From assembly GCA_965228545.1 (NCBI GenBank), contig OZ245822.1, forward strand, positions 806,001 through 870,000: a stretch of 64,000 nt of DNA, written 5' to 3'. Source of the stretch: HXMU1420-13 sp965228545 (lineage in GTDB: Bacteria > Bacteroidota > Rhodothermia > Balneolales > Balneolaceae). This document shows, piece by piece, positions 44,075-52,290 of the stretch. How positions within the stretch are numbered: position 1 is the stretch's first letter; each line of letters begins with the position of its first letter. Under the pieces are notes generated by a model, which made no database searches, had not been told where the DNA came from, and saw only the letters and a program-made list of their open reading frames with translations. The translations under genes were made by a program, and so were the position numbers.

Positions 44075-44105
44075 CCATTTCGCTGAAAGTGGGGTGATGG
44101 AATGC
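44075..44105 (+). repeat. Intergenic repeat, copy B
   Basis: Matches copy A at 39502-39535. This copy, with its left flank from 44071, can fold: TCACC pairs with GGTGA and TTTC with GAAA around a GCT loop, a REP-like hairpin. It lies in the 217-base gap between the Pmp3 and DUF1801 genes. Confidence 0.6.
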
Positions 44106-44202
44106 TTTTTAAAACCGTTGGTATTTTTTTCGCTTTAACTTGAATCCATTAACCGGGTATGCAACCTACAGATGGAGAAGTAAAAGCTAAAAAAGGGTGA
44201 AA

Positions 44203-44604
44203 TTAACGCTGATTACCCGCATCAATTTCTAATGCTTCGAATAAATAAAACCGAATCATCTTAATATCAAGTGGTTGATCTACCGGCAAAGTAAGCGTTC
44301 GAACATATTTTCGTTTCCCTGCCAAAAGTGCGTTATAAGGATCGGGGAGAAGATGCCCTTGAGTAAAACCTAAAACTACTGAGTTATCGAGTACATTTCC
44401 CCATGGAATGCTGGCCGGCCAAATACAACAAATGTTTTTGCGAATGGAATAGAAAGGCACATTAAAAGACAGTTTTTCCTTTATCTGCGGGATACATTCA
44501 AAAACTAGAGTTCGAAGTTCATTAACTACTGTTAGTTCATTCTCCGGGAGATAATCCAGGAATTCATCCACTGAATTAAAATTCACTTTCTGAATTTTAT
44601 TCAT
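44203..44604 (-). CDS. DUF1801-domain protein
   Basis: About 133 residues of the DUF1801 (YdhG-like) family. The start KVNFNSVDEFLDYLPE and the aromatic KLSFNVPFYSIRKNICCIWP stretch are typical, and PDPYNALLAGKRKYVRTL closes the domain. The function is unknown. I chose the ATG at 44604, which overlaps the upstream hydrolase by eight bases; a longer frame from 44625 lies inside that gene. Confidence 0.82.
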   Translation of the reverse strand: MNKIQKVNFNSVDEFLDYLPENELTVVNELRTLVFECIPQIKEKLSFNVPFYSIRKNICCIWPASIPWGNVLDNSVVLGFTQGHLLPDPYNALLAGKRKYVRTLTLPVDQPLDIKMIRFYLFEALEIDAGNQR

Positions 44605-45832
44605 CCGATGCAGGCAAGGTTTCAATCACGGATTGTTGGGTGGAATCTATAAATGCATGTAGGCGATTGAATTCCTTAAAGAATTCCGGAATGACTTCAA
44701 GAGCATAGCTACTGTTCGAGTTAACTAAAATGCTGATGCCTATTTGCCGCTCTCGGTCAAATGCGATTTCGCTGCGAAAGCCATTCACATACCCACCATG
44801 ATACACAATGGTTTGATCTTCGTGTTGTAATACTCGCCAACCCATCGCGTAGAATGATTCATTCACACCATCCCAATGCCTGCTAAATCGTTTGTTTGGA
44901 ATTTTTGAAACCGGTGTAAAAATCTCATCCAAAGTAGATTCTGAAATCAAATCCGGTCGGTTTCCGGTTAACAATAGCAACCATTGCCCCATATCTTTGG
45001 CTGAAGCATTAATTCCGCCTGCCGAAATTGCGTTGTAATAATTGTCTTTGATGGAGACAGGAACCCGCTTTTTTTGGCGATAGCTATACAGATGAGGCTG
45101 TGCAACGTTCGTATTGGTTTCGAACACCGAAACATCAGCCGATGCTTGTGTCATTGCTAGGTGCGTAAAAATTTCTTCTTCCAACAACGTTTTGAAATCG
45201 GTATTGGTCCTTTGCTCTAACACTTTTTCGATTACACTGTATGCAGCATTGGTATACGCGTGTCGCCGTCCTTCTCGATCGATCAGTGGGACATCCTCAA
45301 ATCGAGGAATAATACGTTCAAGTGTCAATCCGTCTTCAACAAGATTGGTGTAGGCGTGTCGGGGAAGTCCGGTCGTGTGTTCCAGCAAATGCCTAACTCT
45401 AACTCTTGCCGTTTGTTCATCGTCATTTAACCTAAAGTAAGGTAAAATGCTGGCAACAGAATCATCGAAGGATAAAACTCCCTGATCTACCATCATCCCG
45501 GTAAGTATTGCGGCAAACCCTTTAGAAACACTGCCAAGGCGGAATACGGTGTAGGCATCAACCGGCATTTCTGAATTTAGCTCTCGCACACCAAAACCAT
45601 TCGAAGCCAAAACCTGGTTTTTATAAGTGATGACATACGAACCCCCGGGGATATTTTTGTTAGCTGCACCTAAAGAAATCGTAGAATCAAACTTCTGAAT
45701 AAATTGTGCCAACGAATCTCTAACAGGGTCTATTTTTTCTATTGGATTAGCGGGAGGGGTTTCCGGTTCATAGATTTTGGTAAATCCAAAAATCAGCATA
45801 ATAATCCCGATAAAGAAAATAGCTTTTGGCAC
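44597..45832 (-). CDS. Class C beta-lactamase-like serine hydrolase
   Basis: A 411-residue protein with an N-terminal membrane segment or signal peptide (about 1-18). The serine beta-lactamase fold shows SxxK in RLGSVSKGFAAIL (about 92-104), YxN in HAYTNAAYSVIE (about 190-200) and HGG (YHGGYVNGF) near 340. The family includes AmpC, D-amino peptidases and esterases. The exact activity is open. It is the first of a two-gene unit with the DUF1801 gene. Confidence 0.87.
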   Translation of the reverse strand: MPKAIFFIGIIMLIFGFTKIYEPETPPANPIEKIDPVRDSLAQFIQKFDSTISLGAANKNIPGGSYVITYKNQVLASNGFGVRELNSEMPVDAYTVFRLGSVSKGFAAILTGMMVDQGVLSFDDSVASILPYFRLNDDEQTARVRVRHLLEHTTGLPRHAYTNLVEDGLTLERIIPRFEDVPLIDREGRRHAYTNAAYSVIEKVLEQRTNTDFKTLLEEEIFTHLAMTQASADVSVFETNTNVAQPHLYSYRQKKRVPVSIKDNYYNAISAGGINASAKDMGQWLLLLTGNRPDLISESTLDEIFTPVSKIPNKRFSRHWDGVNESFYAMGWRVLQHEDQTIVYHGGYVNGFRSEIAFDRERQIGISILVNSNSSYALEVIPEFFKEFNRLHAFIDSTQQSVIETLPASDE

Positions 45833-46145
45833 GAAACAGATAGTTTTTGTAGTTCAGTTCATAAAGTTACGCATTTAATTTCTACGATCGGCAATAACCC
45901 TCGAAAAAGATTAAAATTAATTGAATCGATTGCGATAACTTTAAATAACCCAGTAGCATTCGAGCAGAGGATTAGAAACATGTGGGTTATTGATTGTCAT
46001 TTCAAATAACACTGCACTTTAAATACAGGATCGCTAGTAAAGTGTAAATATGGTTGAAGGTTTTAAGTTTGCATGAATGTTGCATAAAAAAGCTCTTATT
46101 TTGGCTAAATAAGAGCTTTAAAACATCTGTTAAGGCAAATACAAA
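45833..46145. other. Gene-free stretch between Dps terminator and hydrolase start
   Basis: About 313 bases without a credible gene. It holds the dps terminator at its right end (46087-46119) and a 9-bp inverted repeat (45944-45952 with 45983-45991, 30 bases apart). It presumably also holds the promoter of the hydrolase gene. The rest is AT-rich with no recognisable element. Confidence 0.6.
46087..46119 (-). terminator. Intrinsic terminator of dps
   Basis: A perfect 12-bp stem (46091-46102 with 46108-46119, five-base loop), followed on the minus strand by a T run. It lies 27 bases past the dps stop. Confidence 0.9.
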
Positions 46146-46640
46146 TTACTTTAGGAACGAGCTATACATCCATACTTTCTTTTCTTGCTCGCGAATGTAG
46201 TCGCTCATCATAGCATTGGTTCCTTCGTCATCCATTAAATCCGACATATTTAAAATGGTTCGCTGTTTTTGAAGTAAGATTTTGAATGCACTCAAAATCT
46301 CTGAAACGGCTTTTTCACCGTCTTTAACTTCCACACTTTCGGGGATATCGGCAATTTTCAGATACTCAGTAAACCGGTGATCGGGGGCAAATCCTAGAGT
46401 CAGTACTCGTTCGGCGACTTCATCAATTTTTTCGAATAGATCGTTATATAATTCCTCAAATTTTTCGTGCAATTCAAAAAACTTATCACCTTGAATATTC
46501 CAGTGGTAGCCTCGAACGTTCTGGTAAAACACCGAGTAATTAGCCAGTAAATCATTCAAATGTTTTGCTAATTCCTCGCTCTTTGTAATGTCGAGTCCAA
46601 TTCGGTTTAATTGCTCAGCTTCATTTGTTACGGTACTCAT
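46146..46640 (-). CDS. dps: Dps family miniferritin
   Basis: A 164-residue four-helix ferritin-like protein that stores iron and protects DNA under starvation or peroxide. The ferroxidase signature is HWNIQGDKFFELHEKFEELYNDLFEKIDE, split across two subunits in the dodecamer (His, His, Asp and Glu ligands present). It is monocistronic: it has its own terminator, a strong Shine-Dalgarno site and a palindromic site upstream. Confidence 0.94.
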   Translation of the reverse strand: MSTVTNEAEQLNRIGLDITKSEELAKHLNDLLANYSVFYQNVRGYHWNIQGDKFFELHEKFEELYNDLFEKIDEVAERVLTLGFAPDHRFTEYLKIADIPESVEVKDGEKAVSEILSAFKILLQKQRTILNMSDLMDDEGTNAMMSDYIREQEKKVWMYSSFLK

Positions 46641-46647
46641 AAAATCA

Positions 46648-46652
46648 CTCCT
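46648..46652 (-). promoter_or_regulatory. dps: Strong Shine-Dalgarno of dps
   Basis: AGGAG on the minus strand, seven bases ahead of the ATG at 46640. It fits a gene that must be highly translated in stress. Confidence 0.75.
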
Positions 46653-46683
46653 TTTGTTAGTAAGTTTTAAATAATTAAACCGG

Positions 46684-46693
46684 AGTGTACACT
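46684..46693. promoter_or_regulatory. Palindrome upstream of dps
   Basis: AGTGTACACT is a perfect 10-bp palindrome 44 bases before the dps start, where a promoter or operator would lie. A regulator binding site is possible but not shown. Confidence 0.35.
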
Positions 46694-46745
46694 AAAAGAT
46701 TCAAATCGTAACATCATTTAAAATGATCGAGAAGATAGGTGAAAA

Positions 46746-47357
46746 CTAATCCGGTTTTTCTGCTTGAATTAACCAGAAAATGGAGCTGAGTTTTTCATGA
46801 CGTTTTTTTTGCAAGGCGGTATGAATTAGCAATGCATCTACATCTCGATCGATTGAGGTTGCGATCATTTCGGTGATCACATTGATCAATTTTCGTAGAA
46901 GACCTGCTTTTTTGCCGGGCGCAACAAATTTGTCCATGATGCTGCAAACACCTCCCGGTTTAAGAACACGCTCAGTTTCTTTAATGCAACCCACCGGGTT
47001 TGGAATCACGGCAAGAATTAAATGCAGAATCACAAAATCAAAGTAATCATTTTCAAAAGATAAGTTGCTTCCATCCATCACTTCGGTTGTGATGTTTAAC
47101 CCAAGAACTTCACCTTTTTGTCGGCAAGCCTTAACCATCGATGGCGTAATATCGATAGCCGTTATGTCCACATCCTTTGGAAGGTAAGGGAGGTCTAAAC
47201 CAGTTCCGGCCCCTATAATCAGCACACTATCGCCAGATTTTATTGCCAGCGACTCGATAGAAGCAGCTCGTTTTTGCCTGAAATAGCCTTCAATAATATC
47301 GTAAACGGGGCGATACAGCGAATATCGGATTCGATTCCAAGCATTGGTGTTGATCAT
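46746..47357 (-). CDS. Class I SAM-dependent methyltransferase
   Basis: A 203-residue methyltransferase. Motif I reads VLIIGAGTGLDLPYLP (about 46-61), followed by ITAIDITPSMVKAC and FDFVILHLILAVIPNP (motif IV). Such enzymes often act on lipids or quinones (UbiE-like arrangement), but the substrate is not evident. Its ATG overlaps the thrC stop (ATGA), placing it at the end of the threonine operon. Confidence 0.87.
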   Translation of the reverse strand: MINTNAWNRIRYSLYRPVYDIIEGYFRQKRAASIESLAIKSGDSVLIIGAGTGLDLPYLPKDVDITAIDITPSMVKACRQKGEVLGLNITTEVMDGSNLSFENDYFDFVILHLILAVIPNPVGCIKETERVLKPGGVCSIMDKFVAPGKKAGLLRKLINVITEMIATSIDRDVDALLIHTALQKKRHEKLSSIFWLIQAEKPD

Positions 47358-48646
47358 TGCATTAGTAAATTGCGGAAATCGCTAAAGCTTGTACTAAATG
47401 GTATGCTCTTTTTCTCTAAATGAGTTTCCTTCACATGTTCAGGCATTGGTACATCCCGTAAAATTTGCTCTTCTACCGTCTTTTTAAACTTTATTGGATG
47501 CGCAGTTTCCAGAAGTATGCCCGTGCCTTGTTCTGATCGGAAATAATCCATCAATCCGAGATAACCCACAGCGCCATGCGGATCCAAAATATATCCATAG
47601 AGGGCATAGGTTTTTCGGATGGCATCTCGTGTGCTATCGTCGGTGTAGGCATAGCCCGAAATGTGTTTTATCATTTGTTGATAAGAACCATCAAAAAGAT
47701 CCAGCATTCTGAAGAAATTGCTTGGGTTGCCCACATCCATCGCATTCGAAATAGTTGAAACACTCGGTTTTGGTTCGAAATTTCCATTCCACAGATATAG
47801 GGGAACTGTGTCGTTGGTATTTGAACAAGCCAGAAAATGTTTGATGGGCAATCCCATTTTTTGAGCAATCAAACCGGCACTCAGATTGCCATAATTACCA
47901 CTTGGGACGGAGAAAATAGCTTGTTTTTTAGCTTCATCAGGCAGTTGTGCCCATGCATAGAAGTAGTAAATACTTTGTGGTAGCAAACGCGCTATGTTGA
48001 TGGAATTCGCCGAAGTAAGTTGTTTAGCTTCTCTGAGTTCGTCATCCAGAAAAGCTTGTTTTACCAAAGCCTGACAATCATCGAAAGTGCCATCCACTTC
48101 CAGCGCGGTTATATTTCCACCCAAGGTCGTCATCTGTTGTTCCTGAAAGCCGCTTACCTTACCTGACGGATACAAAATAACGACTTCAATTCCATCAACA
48201 TTAAAAAATCCGTTGGCTACTGCGCTACCTGTATCACCGGATGTGGCTACCAATACGGTGAGTTGCTTGCTTTTTTTTTGGGTGAAGTAACTCAAACAGC
48301 GAGCTAAAAATCGGGCTCCAACATCTTTAAACGCCATAGTTGGACCATGAAACAATTCGAGTGCATACACCGAGTTGTTTATTCTGGCAATTGGAATATC
48401 GAAGCTTAAAGTGTCTGCGACGAGTTCTTTTAAAGTTTCATCAGGGATTTCCCCATCCACAAAATGCCTTAAAACTTCGAAACCGATTTCGGGTAGACTT
48501 TTGGTGGAAAGGTCATCAAAAAATGAGGAGGGGAGAACGGGTATTTTCTCCGGCATGAATAGCCCGTTATCAGCAGGTAAGCCTCTAAAAATGGCTTCCT
48601 GAAAATTTACCGGTTCAACAGTGCCTTTGGTGCTGAAATACTTCAT
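47354..48646 (-). CDS. thrC: Threonine synthase
   Basis: It converts O-phosphohomoserine to threonine with PLP. The 430-residue protein has the N-terminal YFSTKGTVEPVNFQEAIFRGLPADNGLF-type region, the PLP Lys in GPTMAFKDVGARFLA and VATSGDTGSAVANGF for the phosphate site. It overlaps thrB by four bases and the methyltransferase by four bases. Confidence 0.95.
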   Translation of the reverse strand: MKYFSTKGTVEPVNFQEAIFRGLPADNGLFMPEKIPVLPSSFFDDLSTKSLPEIGFEVLRHFVDGEIPDETLKELVADTLSFDIPIARINNSVYALELFHGPTMAFKDVGARFLARCLSYFTQKKSKQLTVLVATSGDTGSAVANGFFNVDGIEVVILYPSGKVSGFQEQQMTTLGGNITALEVDGTFDDCQALVKQAFLDDELREAKQLTSANSINIARLLPQSIYYFYAWAQLPDEAKKQAIFSVPSGNYGNLSAGLIAQKMGLPIKHFLACSNTNDTVPLYLWNGNFEPKPSVSTISNAMDVGNPSNFFRMLDLFDGSYQQMIKHISGYAYTDDSTRDAIRKTYALYGYILDPHGAVGYLGLMDYFRSEQGTGILLETAHPIKFKKTVEEQILRDVPMPEHVKETHLEKKSIPFSTSFSDFRNLLMQ

Positions 48647-49578
48647 GAGATAATTTGAGTGCCGTGAGCATTAACCTGAGAGATGTACACATTCGCCAAA
48701 ATTCCATTGCTCGCGTATACATTATTAAATGCTATGGCAATACCTTCGGCAATTTTTCTGCTAAAAGAGAGGGCGAAAATAGAAGGACCAGATCCTGAGA
48801 TGCTAGCGCCTAAGGCTCCTTCGTTAAGTGCTGCTTTTTTTGCGTCTTTAAAATATGGAATCAGTTTACTGCGTATGGGTTCTGCAACAACATCGTGTAA
48901 TGATCTACCGATGAGGTCATAATCCGGTTTTGCCAATCCTGAAATTAAACCACCCACATTTCCCCATTGAGTAATGGCATCTTTAATTGGGATATCTTTT
49001 TTCAGAATCTTTTTCGAATCCGACGTTTTTATTTCGATTTGAGGATGTACCACACTGGCATACAACATATCCGGATATTGCAGTTCGATGATATCTAAGG
49101 GTTCGTAGCTGCGGATTAATGTAAAACCACCTAACAAACAAGGTGCAACATTATCGGCATGGGCCGCTCCGGATGCAGCGCGTTCACCTTCCATCGCAAA
49201 TTTAACCAGTTCTTTTTTCTTGAATGGTTTTCCTAATAATTGATTTACCCCAAAAACTGCAGCAGAAGCACTTGATGCACTCGATCCCATTCCACTTCCG
49301 GGTTTAATATTCTTGGTTGTATAAAAATGAAAGCCAAAATCGATGGATTTTCCGTACGCTTTCATCAAAGCTTCTACAGCTACACCAATTACATTTTCTT
49401 TGGGGCTTACCGGCAAACCTTCACAACCACGGCCGTTTTCAATTACCCATTTTTTTGTCGCAATTTTTCTTATAGTCATGGTATCGCCAATTTCTTTCAT
49501 GGCAAATCCCATCACATCGTACCCACAGGCTACATTTGCTACTGTAGCAGGCGCAAAAACTTTTATTTCTTCCATCAA
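48643..49578 (-). CDS. thrB: Homoserine kinase
   Basis: It phosphorylates homoserine. The 311-residue GHMP kinase has PATVANVACGYDVMGFA near the start, the ATP loop KPGSGMGSSASSASAAVFG (about 91-109) and GASISGSGPSIFAL near the C-terminus. It starts directly after thrA (no gap). Confidence 0.95.
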   Translation of the reverse strand: MMEEIKVFAPATVANVACGYDVMGFAMKEIGDTMTIRKIATKKWVIENGRGCEGLPVSPKENVIGVAVEALMKAYGKSIDFGFHFYTTKNIKPGSGMGSSASSASAAVFGVNQLLGKPFKKKELVKFAMEGERAASGAAHADNVAPCLLGGFTLIRSYEPLDIIELQYPDMLYASVVHPQIEIKTSDSKKILKKDIPIKDAITQWGNVGGLISGLAKPDYDLIGRSLHDVVAEPIRSKLIPYFKDAKKAALNEGALGASISGSGPSIFALSFSRKIAEGIAIAFNNVYASNGILANVYISQVNAHGTQIIS

Positions 49579-52038
49579 TCAGGCTGAAGTTATTCTCATC
49601 ACATCCGCAAAAATCCCCGATGCAGTTACCGCAGCTCCCGCTCCGGCTCCTTTAACTACAAGGGGCTGTTCACTATAGCGTTTAGTGTAGAATAAAACAA
49701 TGTTGTCTTTACCATCCAACTCGAAAAAAGGATGTTCTCTGCCGAAAGTTTGTAATCCGGTTTGTGCTTGCTTTCCTTCGCGCTCAAAGGTGGCTACATA
49801 TTTTATTCTTTTTCCTGCATCGGCTGCCTCTTGGTACATTTTTTTGAACACATGGTCATGTTTATCGAGCATCGCATAGAAGTCATCAAGTGAGTTGGTG
49901 TTCATGCATTCTTCCGGCACAAATGGTTCGTTGCCGATGTCTTCCAATTCTAACTTATATCCACTTTCGCGTGCAAGAATCAGAATTTTTCGCATCACAT
50001 CAACACCTGATAAATCCAAACGGGGATCCGGTTCTGTGTATCCTTCGGCTTTGGCTTGTTTAACTACATCACTGAATTTTTGACTACCATCGTAAGTATT
50101 AAACAGAAAGTTGAGAGTTCCTGAAAGCACCGCCTGAATTTTGGTGATACGATCGCCACTTTTTAACAAATCGCTTAAGGTTGAAATCACCGGTAATCCG
50201 GCCCCCACATTGGTTTCAAATAAAAACTTGGCCTGATAACGGGTTGCCGTTTTTTTGAGGTCGAGGTAGGAATCGAAATCGGAAGAACAAGCCACTTTAT
50301 TGGGTGTAACAACCGAAATACTGTTTCTTAAAATTCTATCGTACAGTTTGGGTATATCGTTGCTGGCGGTGCAATCCACAAAAATACTATTTCGCATATT
50401 CATCGCCTCCATGGCTTCCACAAATCCCTGATCCGACATTGGCGTACCGTGTTCTTCGATATCTTGCTTCCAGGTATCCAGATTTATGGTTTCTTCATTA
50501 AAGATCATTTTTCTGGAATTAGCTAATCCACATACATTGAGCTGCACTTTAAAGGCTTGGGAAAGAAAGTCGTTCTGTGCTGTGATTTGATTCAGAAAGG
50601 CTTCTCCCACATTGCCAACTCCAATCATGAATAAATAATACTTTCGAATATCCGACAGAAAAAAGCTCTCGTGCAAAGAGTTCAATGACTTCTTCAGATG
50701 TTTCCGATCGATTACCACCGAAATGTTCAATTCTGTAGAACCCTGTGCAATTGCTTTTACATTTACTCCATTATGGCTGAGCGTCTCAAAAAGATTGGCA
50801 CTTACCCCAACTTGCTCTCGCATTCGCGTTCCCACTAAGGCAATAATCGACAACTGAGTTTCAACGGTGAGTGGATTTACTTTTCGAAGTCTGATTTCGT
50901 TCTCAAATTCTGCTTCAATACTGATTCGGGCTCGTTCTGCATCTTTTTCGGCGATTCCAACGGTGATGGTGTGCTCAGAAGATGCCTGCGTGATCATAAT
51001 TACATTGATGCTTTCACGACTTAAGGAAGCAAACAGGCGATATGAAAAATTAGGTACAGCCACCATCCCGGAACCGGAAAGCGTGCAAAGTGCTACGTCT
51101 TCGATGCTTGATAATCCTTTCACTAAATCACCATTTTCGGCTCCTTTTTTGGTGATCAATGTACCATGATCCTCCGGCGAAAAAGTATTTTTAACTTCAA
51201 CATCTATGCCTTTATCCAGCACAGGTTGAATGGTTGGTGGATAAATCACTTTTGCCCCGAAATGTGATAGCTCCATGGCTTCTTCATACGACAAATGCTT
51301 TATGGGATGGGCGAGAGGTACCATTTTCGGGTTTGCCGTCATCATTCCGGAAACATCGGTCCATATTTCTAGCTTATCTGCATCTAATGCAGCTGCGATG
51401 AGTGCGGCTGAATAATCCGAACCACCACGTCCTAACGTTGTTGTGAAATTACCTTCGTTCGAGGATGCCAGAAAACCGGGGATGATGCTGATATCATTAT
51501 ATCCATCAAACGCTTGTTGAATATTGGTATAACTCAATGCCTGATCTACCACAGCATTTCCAAAATGGGCATCGGTTTTGACGATTTTGCGGGCATCCAG
51601 TAATCTGACTTTTAATCCGCTGGAAGCTAAATAATCGTGAATGAGTGCTGAGGAGAGTCGTTCCCCGAAACTTAAAATGTGATCACTGGAACGTGGCGAA
51701 AGCTCATGAATCAGAAAAACACCTCTGCAAATATCTTCCAGATCATTTAGCAGAAGTTTAATGGTTGTAACCGTACTGCTGCGTTGTGTGGCCGGAATTA
51801 ATGCCTCGATTACTTCCAGATGTCGCTCCTCGATAGCCACCAATAAATCGGTGTAACTTTCGTCACCGGCTTCTGCTTTTGCAGCTAATTCTACTAATTG
51901 ATTGGTTATACCGCCTAGTGCAGAAACTACCACAGCTTGTGGAATTCCTTTATCAGCATGATTCTGGAGAATTTTCTGAACTTGTTTCATGCTTTGGGCT
52001 GTGCCTACCGATGTCCCGCCAAATTTTAAAACGTACAT
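49579..52038 (-). CDS. thrA: Bifunctional aspartokinase / homoserine dehydrogenase I
   Basis: An 819-residue fusion catalysing the first and third steps from aspartate to threonine. The aspartokinase half begins MYVLKFGGTSVGTAQS and has FGERLSSALIHDYL and GRGGSDYSAALIAAALDA. Two ACT-type regulatory regions lie at about 310-460. The homoserine dehydrogenase half begins near FMIGVGNVGEAFLNQI and has TPNKVACSSD, FLFETNVGAGLPVI and LSGTLNFLFNTY. It heads the operon. The 252-base divergent gap upstream shows no Thr-rich leader or terminator hairpin, so regulation may be allosteric or promoter-based. Confidence 0.96.
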   Translation of the reverse strand: MYVLKFGGTSVGTAQSMKQVQKILQNHADKGIPQAVVVSALGGITNQLVELAAKAEAGDESYTDLLVAIEERHLEVIEALIPATQRSSTVTTIKLLLNDLEDICRGVFLIHELSPRSSDHILSFGERLSSALIHDYLASSGLKVRLLDARKIVKTDAHFGNAVVDQALSYTNIQQAFDGYNDISIIPGFLASSNEGNFTTTLGRGGSDYSAALIAAALDADKLEIWTDVSGMMTANPKMVPLAHPIKHLSYEEAMELSHFGAKVIYPPTIQPVLDKGIDVEVKNTFSPEDHGTLITKKGAENGDLVKGLSSIEDVALCTLSGSGMVAVPNFSYRLFASLSRESINVIMITQASSEHTITVGIAEKDAERARISIEAEFENEIRLRKVNPLTVETQLSIIALVGTRMREQVGVSANLFETLSHNGVNVKAIAQGSTELNISVVIDRKHLKKSLNSLHESFFLSDIRKYYLFMIGVGNVGEAFLNQITAQNDFLSQAFKVQLNVCGLANSRKMIFNEETINLDTWKQDIEEHGTPMSDQGFVEAMEAMNMRNSIFVDCTASNDIPKLYDRILRNSISVVTPNKVACSSDFDSYLDLKKTATRYQAKFLFETNVGAGLPVISTLSDLLKSGDRITKIQAVLSGTLNFLFNTYDGSQKFSDVVKQAKAEGYTEPDPRLDLSGVDVMRKILILARESGYKLELEDIGNEPFVPEECMNTNSLDDFYAMLDKHDHVFKKMYQEAADAGKRIKYVATFEREGKQAQTGLQTFGREHPFFELDGKDNIVLFYTKRYSEQPLVVKGAGAGAAVTASGIFADVMRITSA

Positions 52039-52206
52039 AATATCTACTGCGATGAATATAATTGAGTGATTCCGAAGGTAGGAAACTCTGTTAAGGGATG
52101 TAACTATTTATTGCCCCGATACGCTATTTAAAGCTGTAAGCGGTTTTCTGAAATTGAATGTCGATTTTTCGTTTACTTTTAACCGAATTTGGCTTAAATA
52201 CCGAGC

Positions 52207-52214
52207 TATATTTG
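52207..52214 (+). promoter_or_regulatory. TAnnTTTG-type -7 element
   Basis: TATATTTG matches exactly the Bacteroidota -7 consensus, 77 bases ahead of the Gfo/Idh/MocA start. A TTTG at 52188-52191 could be the -33 part, but it is closer (15 bases) than usual. It is a plausible promoter only. Confidence 0.4.
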
Positions 52215-52290
52215 AAGGGTGATCAACGCTTAATTATAGATTCGCTCTTTTTGATAATCACTTAGTTACAATCAACTTAATCATCGGAGT

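Noticed and set aside
52039..52290. Possible threonine attenuator before thrA
   Set aside because: I looked for a leader peptide rich in Thr/Ile codons with a terminator hairpin on the minus strand and found neither.
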